The notes beneath the pieces are model-generated. The model was given only the letters and a program-made list of their open reading frames with translations. It was not told the DNA's origin and did no database searches. Shown piece after piece: positions 58,465 through 64,000 of a DNA stretch of 64,000 nt. The first letter of the stretch is position 1, and each line of letters begins with the position of its first letter. Source of the stretch: Inia geoffrensis (taxonomy: Eukaryota > Chordata > Mammalia > Artiodactyla > Iniidae); the NCBI GenBank assembly GCA_036417435.1, contig CM070910.1, positions 65,814,784-65,878,783 on the forward strand. Direction: 5' to 3'. Position numbers and translations under genes: made by a program.

Positions 58465-59639
58465 AAATGTAATAAAGAATTTTAAAGTTCTGTGGTTGGG
58501 ATATAAATTTTAAAAGATAAAGTATAAGCTAATATATTAAAAATTATCTTCAGAATAATGATCTGAGAAATTAATTTTTATGGATTCTATTATAGACTAC
58601 ACAGAAAAGTCAAAGTACTAGTGATAATGTTGGGATTTTTTTAAAGAAAACAGGCCAAACTTTCACTGAAATCATTTCTGTGTGTATTTTTAGTGATAGA
58701 ATTGCAAAAATTAGCTATTTATAATTTTATTTGAAGCAAATATACAAATGATCTAAATGAATTATTTTACTATAAACTAACAAAAGCCAATATTTCTAGG
58801 CCTTGTCAGTTTTTCATAGCCAGTGTGTTTAACTTGCACATTTTTTCAAAAGTCTAAATTTTCAAAAGTTGTATGCTTCAGTTTTTATATAACTGCAATG
58901 ATGATGCCATCTTCCCTCTCTATCCCCTTCTGCATTTGGCCTTCTGTTTGCCATTACATTTTCTCTAAGTATCATCTCTAAGCATTATTTCTCTAGCCGA
59001 TAGCATTTTTTTCCTTTTTTGTGTAAAAAAACCATGATGAACCTTATTTGGTGAATCAATAATGGTAATACCACTGTGTGCCTAAGTTAGAAGGAGATGG
59101 AACCAACTCTAAGTTGTGCTTTGACCATTCTAAATAATGGGACAGTAATATTGCTTTTTTCTTTTTTCTTTATGAACATTGTGCCATTAGTTAATTCTAT
59201 TCAGTTCTCTTCAGCATACCTCCTTTACGAGTTTTCAAGAGGATAGGGAAAAATCATCAGCTGTCTTCTCAGGATATAGAAACACAAAAGGAAAACACAT
59301 CTACTTGTCAGCCTGCCTTAACACTAAGCAACACCACTGCAATATTATCCCCACCAAAAATAGATGTCTTAGATTGACAATGAAATGCAGTATTTTAGGA
59401 GGATTCAAGAGTGTGTAGCAGTTACCACCTGACACTCTTCTCTTCACTGGTTATCTATCCTAACACATCCTACAGTAAGAAGGTACTGAATTAATCTCGT
59501 TTATCTAAAAAAATTCTATAAATTTTAACACTTCCTTTTACTAAAATGATTTTCTTTTGGATAATGAATCTTCCAATTGTAATTAAAAACTCAGATTTCT
59601 TTTGCATATTCCTCGGGTAATTAATTATTAAGCATTTTC
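58465..59639. other. Unassigned AT-rich sequence
   Basis: No gene or repeat recognised. Confidence 0.4.
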
Positions 59640-59644
59640 ATCTT

Positions 59645-59705
59645 GTAGAAATGACTTTAGCCTGGCAGGTCGTAGGCATTTAATAAGTGTTCACTCGAAT
59701 ATTAA
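59645..59705 (+). mobile_element. L2 or MIR 3'-end fragment
   Basis: GCCTGGCAGGTCGTAGGCAT, then TTAATAAGTGTTCACTCGAA, is the shared L2/MIR terminus type. Confidence 0.5.
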
Positions 59706-59925
59706 GAGTAGAATAGGGCATATTTATTTTACAGGGTGTTTTGGTTAAATATGAAAGCTTTAGAAACATGAACTATGCTTATAATGCCCCATTTCTATGT
59801 GCCTTAGAAAAGCATGGATATATCAAGTATTAATCAGTAATAGGTCATTTTACATTTTTAATTACACTCTATTTCCTGAAAATTTGTATACATGGTCAAA
59901 AGTTTTATTTCAGGAGCTTAAAAAC

Positions 59926-59977
59926 ATAGATAGATAGATGATAGACAGATGATAGATGATAGATAGATAGATAGATA
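59926..59977 (+). repeat. (GATA)n microsatellite
   Basis: About 52 bp of GATA units interrupted by GATGATAGACAGATGATAGA. It is probably length-polymorphic. Confidence 0.95.
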
Positions 59978-61569
59978 AAATTTTAAACATAAACAAATTT
60001 AATCCAAACAGCTATTACCAGGTAATATTAGTACTTGGTCAGTTCTCAAGCGTGTTAGGGAAAAGGCCATTTTGCATCCAATTGTACTGAGTAGAGCAGC
60101 TCATCATTCTTTTTGTAAAATGATATTGACATTTCAATAGTTTTTACAAACTTCAAAAAACGATCAAACATGTTCAGTTTTCAAATAACAAGAAAGAATC
60201 ACCTATTATCTCTGACTTACAATTTACAAAGTCTTTACAAATAATGCTGGCTAATCAGCACAACAATAGCATGGATGGGAAGTGTCTGAAGAAGGATAAT
60301 GGAAACACCAGGCCCTGATTGTTCTATTAAAATTGGAGCAATTCCTCACTTAGCATCATTAGGCGCTGATAACTTGGACCTTGTAAAGACCTTTCAGAGT
60401 TTTCAGTGTTCTTCAGTCAACACAAAGCACTAAACTAAAGTTAATAAAAATGGTACATCTGTATTAAAATATAGATACTGCTGGCTGAAGGGAATTAGCA
60501 ATTTGTTAGTCACATGTTTAAGAATCATTAAAATAATATATGAGACAAAATTAAATTATAGTGAATGGAACATATAGATATTTTTTTCTACTTACTGTAT
60601 TTCATTATGGCACTGATAAATGGCATATAATTTGTAACAGTCATTTAATAATTAAAATGACTTATTATTTTGTTTCCTGGTTTCTCATTTCAAGAGACTG
60701 TAATTTTGCCTTGTGAATAGTAACAAGTCTCACTCAGTAGCACCTTCTAATAAAACTCAGCATGGACAGTTTTCCATGTAGATTCAACCTCTGCCTGTAT
60801 CACACTAATCCTTTGATTGGGCTCAAGGAAAATCTTGGATACCTGTAGAGTTCCTGATGCAAGGACTATTCATAAAAATGATAACAAGGCTCCAAGAAGC
60901 CAGAAATGTAGGCCTTGCACCTGTTTTTGCCCTTAGTGAACAGGCAGTGGGATGAACCCTGTGATTCTTCATTGGGTCTAGACTTAATGTACTGACAATC
61001 TAGGGACTAAAGGGCTTTTGAGAGGTTTGTGTTTCAGGTGGTGTTTGAAAGAGCATTTTAATGGTCATAAGTCATGATTCTTTCTTTAAAGGAGACATCG
61101 TATTTTATCTACTCTTTAAGCAAATTAAACAAACCCAGGTATGTGGAAATAAACCACAGTAAATACAAAAATGCAAGGTGTCTGCATATTTTGTATTTGG
61201 GCAAATAATGAAACATTTTCTGAGTGCCAATGCTGTTTGATGGTTTAGGAAACTTTTGAAGATATATTACTACTTACTGGTCTCAAGGGAACTATTTAGA
61301 CCTTATAAATAGTCACCATGGTGGCCTTAAAGAATAAATCATTAGTTTATACAGTATGCTTCTTTTTAATTGGCAAACAAAGTTACTGGCTTTCCCATGT
61401 CTAAATTATTTGCTCCTTTTAAATATCAACGCGTTGATAATTCAAGACTCACACTGCGGGGTAAGATCTTCTAGACCATAGTCAGAAGATCATTAAAACA
61501 TTAGCTTCTTGTTGGCAAAATGATACTCATGCAAAGAACGGAAGAAATTATTCACTTTATGAAAGCTTC
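59978..61569. other. Unassigned AT-rich sequence
   Basis: No gene or repeat recognised over about 1.6 kb. Confidence 0.4.
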
Positions 61570-62400
61570 ATTACTCATTCAGGCAATTCAAGCAAGAATA
61601 ATACAGGGGTAAGAAAATATTCATGATCACCAATTAAAATTCCAGAGTGGGTTTTTTTCCCCAACACCAACAAGCAATTTTGCAACACCAGCTGGGTGTC
61701 ATATAACTCAACCCAATTTGGACACTTTCTACCCAGAAATAGCATCAGATTCATTACAGTCCTGCAAGATGGCCACCATCCCCCCACCACACACACTTCA
61801 GAGGACAATCACTAGTCCAGGTTGTGGGCTTCTGACCACAGGCTGTAGATTGGAGGTTCCAAAGACCCCTCCTTGGGTTTGATTAATCTGCTAGAATGGC
61901 TCACAGAGCTCAAGAGAAACATTTTACTCGCCAGATTATCAGTCTATTGTAAAAGGATGTAACTCAGGGACCACCAGATGGAAGAAATATTATATATAGG
62001 GCAAAGTGTGTGGAAGTGTGGAGCTTCTATGGTCTCTGATCCCACCATTCTCCCAGCAGCCCGTCCCAGTTACCAGGATGGGGAAGCTCTCTAAACCCCA
62101 TCCTTCTGGAGTTGTTCGGAAGCTTCATTACTTAGGCAGGGTTGACTTAATCATTGGCCATTGGTGAACTGAACTCAATCTCCTGCCCCTCTCCCCTTCC
62201 CAGAGGTCAGGGGGTGGGACTGAGTGTTTCCCAGACAACCAACCCCTACGCTTAGGTTACCTAAGTGCTTTCCAGAAGTCACATCATTAACATAACAAAA
62301 GACATCTTGGTCCTCCTCACTTAGGAAATTCCAAGGCTTTTAGGAGCTCTGTGTCAGAAATGGATAGGACCAAATATAGATTTTTTTAATTGTAAATCAC
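61570..62400 (-). mobile_element. LTR-like ancient repeat, family unassigned
   Basis: A long GC-richer block matches a widespread mammalian LTR-type repeat in reverse: ACACCAGCTGGGTGTCATAT, GAATGGCTCACAGAGCTCAA, ACCAGATGGAAGAAATATTA, TCATTGGCCATTGGTGAACT, then CACTTAGGAAATTCCAAGGC and TAGGAGCTCTGTGTCAG. Motif order and length (about 0.8 kb) fit one element read on the minus strand. It has no coding capacity. Confidence 0.55.
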
Positions 62401-63379
62401 AATATCATAGGATCAAAGGCATGACCCCACAGTTTAGGGCACTTGGAATTGGTCCAGGTTTGTGCATAACCTCTTTCACTTATTTTTCCAAATAAATATT
62501 CATTTTCGTTAGCAAATTTAGTTTTAAATGCATTTAAATCCCCTGAAAGGGTAAATGAAGAATTATTTTCATTAATCATGGAGCAGACTGGTGTTTCAGT
62601 CACCTTTTGCTTTGAAAGATAAAAAAAAAAAGTATCAGTTTTATTCATGCAGTGACTGATTTTGTTTGTTAAACCATGGTAAAAAGACACAGAGTTGAGT
62701 ATATTTCTTTTAATGTAAAAAGTGCATAAATTTTTGCAGTCTTATTATAAGTGTATGGTATAATTTCTCTTCAATGTTTTATTTTAAGAACTACTTCAAC
62801 AATGTAATTATCAAATTACTTTTATGGAGCAAAATGTGATTTTCTTTGCTGGGAGTATGGCATACTGGGTAGCCTGAATAGCAATCCTAATTCAAACAAC
62901 TAAAATGTCAGTCCACATATTATTTTTAAAAGAATATGTATAAACAGAGCCAAAAGTAGAGTTAAAATAGTAACCTTGTACAGTGGGCAATTTCTAAAGC
63001 AGGCTTGCTTCTGGAGGTTGTAGGTTACTGTGGAGACTTTGGATATTTGTTTTGATGGTTGCATGGGGCATAAAGAACAGAGGGTAAAGCTTAAAGCTTA
63101 CCTGTGCGACACAGAGGGGCAGCAGTGTGATCTGCCTGTGCTAATTTGGTCAGGGTTAGGGCTAGGCAAACAAGGCACCTTTCTCTTAAGGAGACATTTA
63201 TTCTGAGTCATTCTGGTGAGTTCTTAAATTTTGCTCCTAAGGTGCCTAGTGGTGATAAGTGGAGGAGAAACTATCTCTACAGAGAATATTCAAGCCTGCC
63301 AAAGTACAGATTTACGCTGTAAGTCCACACCAACCATGCAATGAACTTCAAGCCTAAACTTTCATTTAAAAATGTCTTG
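62401..63379. other. Unassigned sequence
   Basis: A 97-codon minus-strand frame (62397-62690) resembles no known protein. No repeat recognised. Confidence 0.4.
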
Positions 63380-64000
63380 GGTAGGTCGTGCATCAGCTGA
63401 TTGTGGAACAAATGCACGCCTTCTCTAGAGAAACTCAACATCAATGCAGATAAAGTCCAAGAAAAACCAGAAACTCATAATCAAAGATTATAAAACATGC
63501 AAGGCAATAATTCACTATAAGGGAGGACCAGTAGAAACAACCAACAGAAGTATTAGACTCTGAAACACCACAGATATTGGCAGTAACAAACATAAAAAAT
63601 AAATAACAAATTTAGCAAATTTAAAGAAATTTTTAAAAGCTTAAAATGTGAGTAGGGACCAAAATACTATTAAAAGCAACAAAACAGATTTGAAAAAGAA
63701 CTAAATAAAAACTTCAGAACAATTTTTAAAATAATAATTTCAATTAAAACATGATGAATACATTCACCAATAGGAGATTCAATGAATGAGAGCACATATG
63801 CAAAATATTCTTAGGAATGCAGGAGAGAGAGATATGAAATAGAAAGTGTTTTTTTTAAATAAAACAAAGGCTAGGAAACATAAGCATAGATTAATAAATT
63901 CTAATGTGTGAATAATTAAAGTTCTAGAATTGGATCATAGAATCTCAAAGAGAATAAGGGTAATTGGCAAAGAAATTTTCAGAATTTTTGGTAGCAAGTT
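63380..64000 (+). pseudogene. Ancient L1M leader/ORF1 region relic, runs off the window
   Basis: Words in the order of an old L1 ORF1 region appear: AAGTATTAGACTCTGAAACA, CACAGATATTGGCAGTAAC, ACAGATTTGAAAAAGAACT, AAATAAAAACTTCAGAAC, AGGAATGCAGGAGAGAGAGA and TAATTAAAGTTCTAGAATTG. This is the coiled-coil and RRM start of ORF1. Stops and indels are everywhere. It may continue beyond 64000. Confidence 0.55.

Noticed and set aside
58397..59977. CRISPR-like regular repeats at 58.4 and 59.9 kb
   Set aside because: These are simple microsatellites (TATAGA and GATA) without spacers, in a mammalian genome.

Overview
The window looks like cetacean (whale or dolphin) nuclear DNA with no protein-coding host gene. 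The main clue is seven copies of a tRNA-derived CHR-type SINE. Each has a Pol III A box and B box, the cetacean-style body and an A-rich tail, and six of the seven sit between recognisable target-site duplications. Young and old L1 LINEs, L2, L3/CR1-like and MIR relics, MLT1-like and other LTRs, a MER20-like hAT element and a mariner-type inverted-repeat element complete a typical laurasiatherian repeat set. I saw no bovine BovB/Bov-tA repeats. No open reading frame outside L1 sequence resembles a known protein, and I found no convincing exon, rRNA, tRNA gene or CRISPR array. The sequence is AT-rich and resembles a gene desert or a very long intron.

Layout. From 0 to 13 kb the sequence is mostly unassigned AT-rich DNA with MIR and L2 relics, a SINE at 5.7 kb, an L1 3' end at 6.5-6.95 kb, and an unidentified 94-bp segment present twice (1.69 and 2.32 kb). 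From 13 to 30 kb there is an old L1 split by a SINE (13.3 kb), several L2 copies, an MLT1-like LTR (20 kb), another SINE (23.9 kb), L1 3' ends (25.5-26 kb) and L2 in reverse orientation (26-28.7 kb).

The centre of interest is 30.27-40.56 kb, a nested retrotransposon cluster. A full-length L1 on the minus strand (30293-37610) has an intact ORF1 (301 aa) and an intact ORF2 (1272 aa). It also has a 2.1-kb 5' UTR with a GC-rich promoter region, a 34-nt pure A tail and a perfect 11-bp target duplication. It landed at the very 3' end of an older, 5'-truncated L1 (37611-40551), which had separately received a CHR SINE with a perfect 14-bp duplication. By its sequence the young L1 is a candidate for an element still able to move. 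ORF1 (RNA-binding chaperone) and ORF2 (endonuclease and reverse transcriptase) would act together in cis on the L1 transcript and in trans on the SINE transcripts.

From 40.6 to 64 kb there are an ancient HAL1/L1 ORF1 relic interrupted by a short young L1 end (45-46 kb), an old L1 (46-47 kb), SINEs at 47.6, 48.4 and 52.8 kb, and a MER20-like element (49.3 kb). A mariner hairpin sits inside an L2 end (50.0 kb). A solo LTR (54 kb), an old L1 end and MIR (57.4-58.2 kb), microsatellites (58.4 and 59.9 kb), an LTR-like repeat (61.6-62.4 kb) and an L1M ORF1-region relic running off the end (63.4-64 kb) follow.

Family assignments of repeats come from recognition by eye, not from a database search. 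Edges without a target duplication are approximate.
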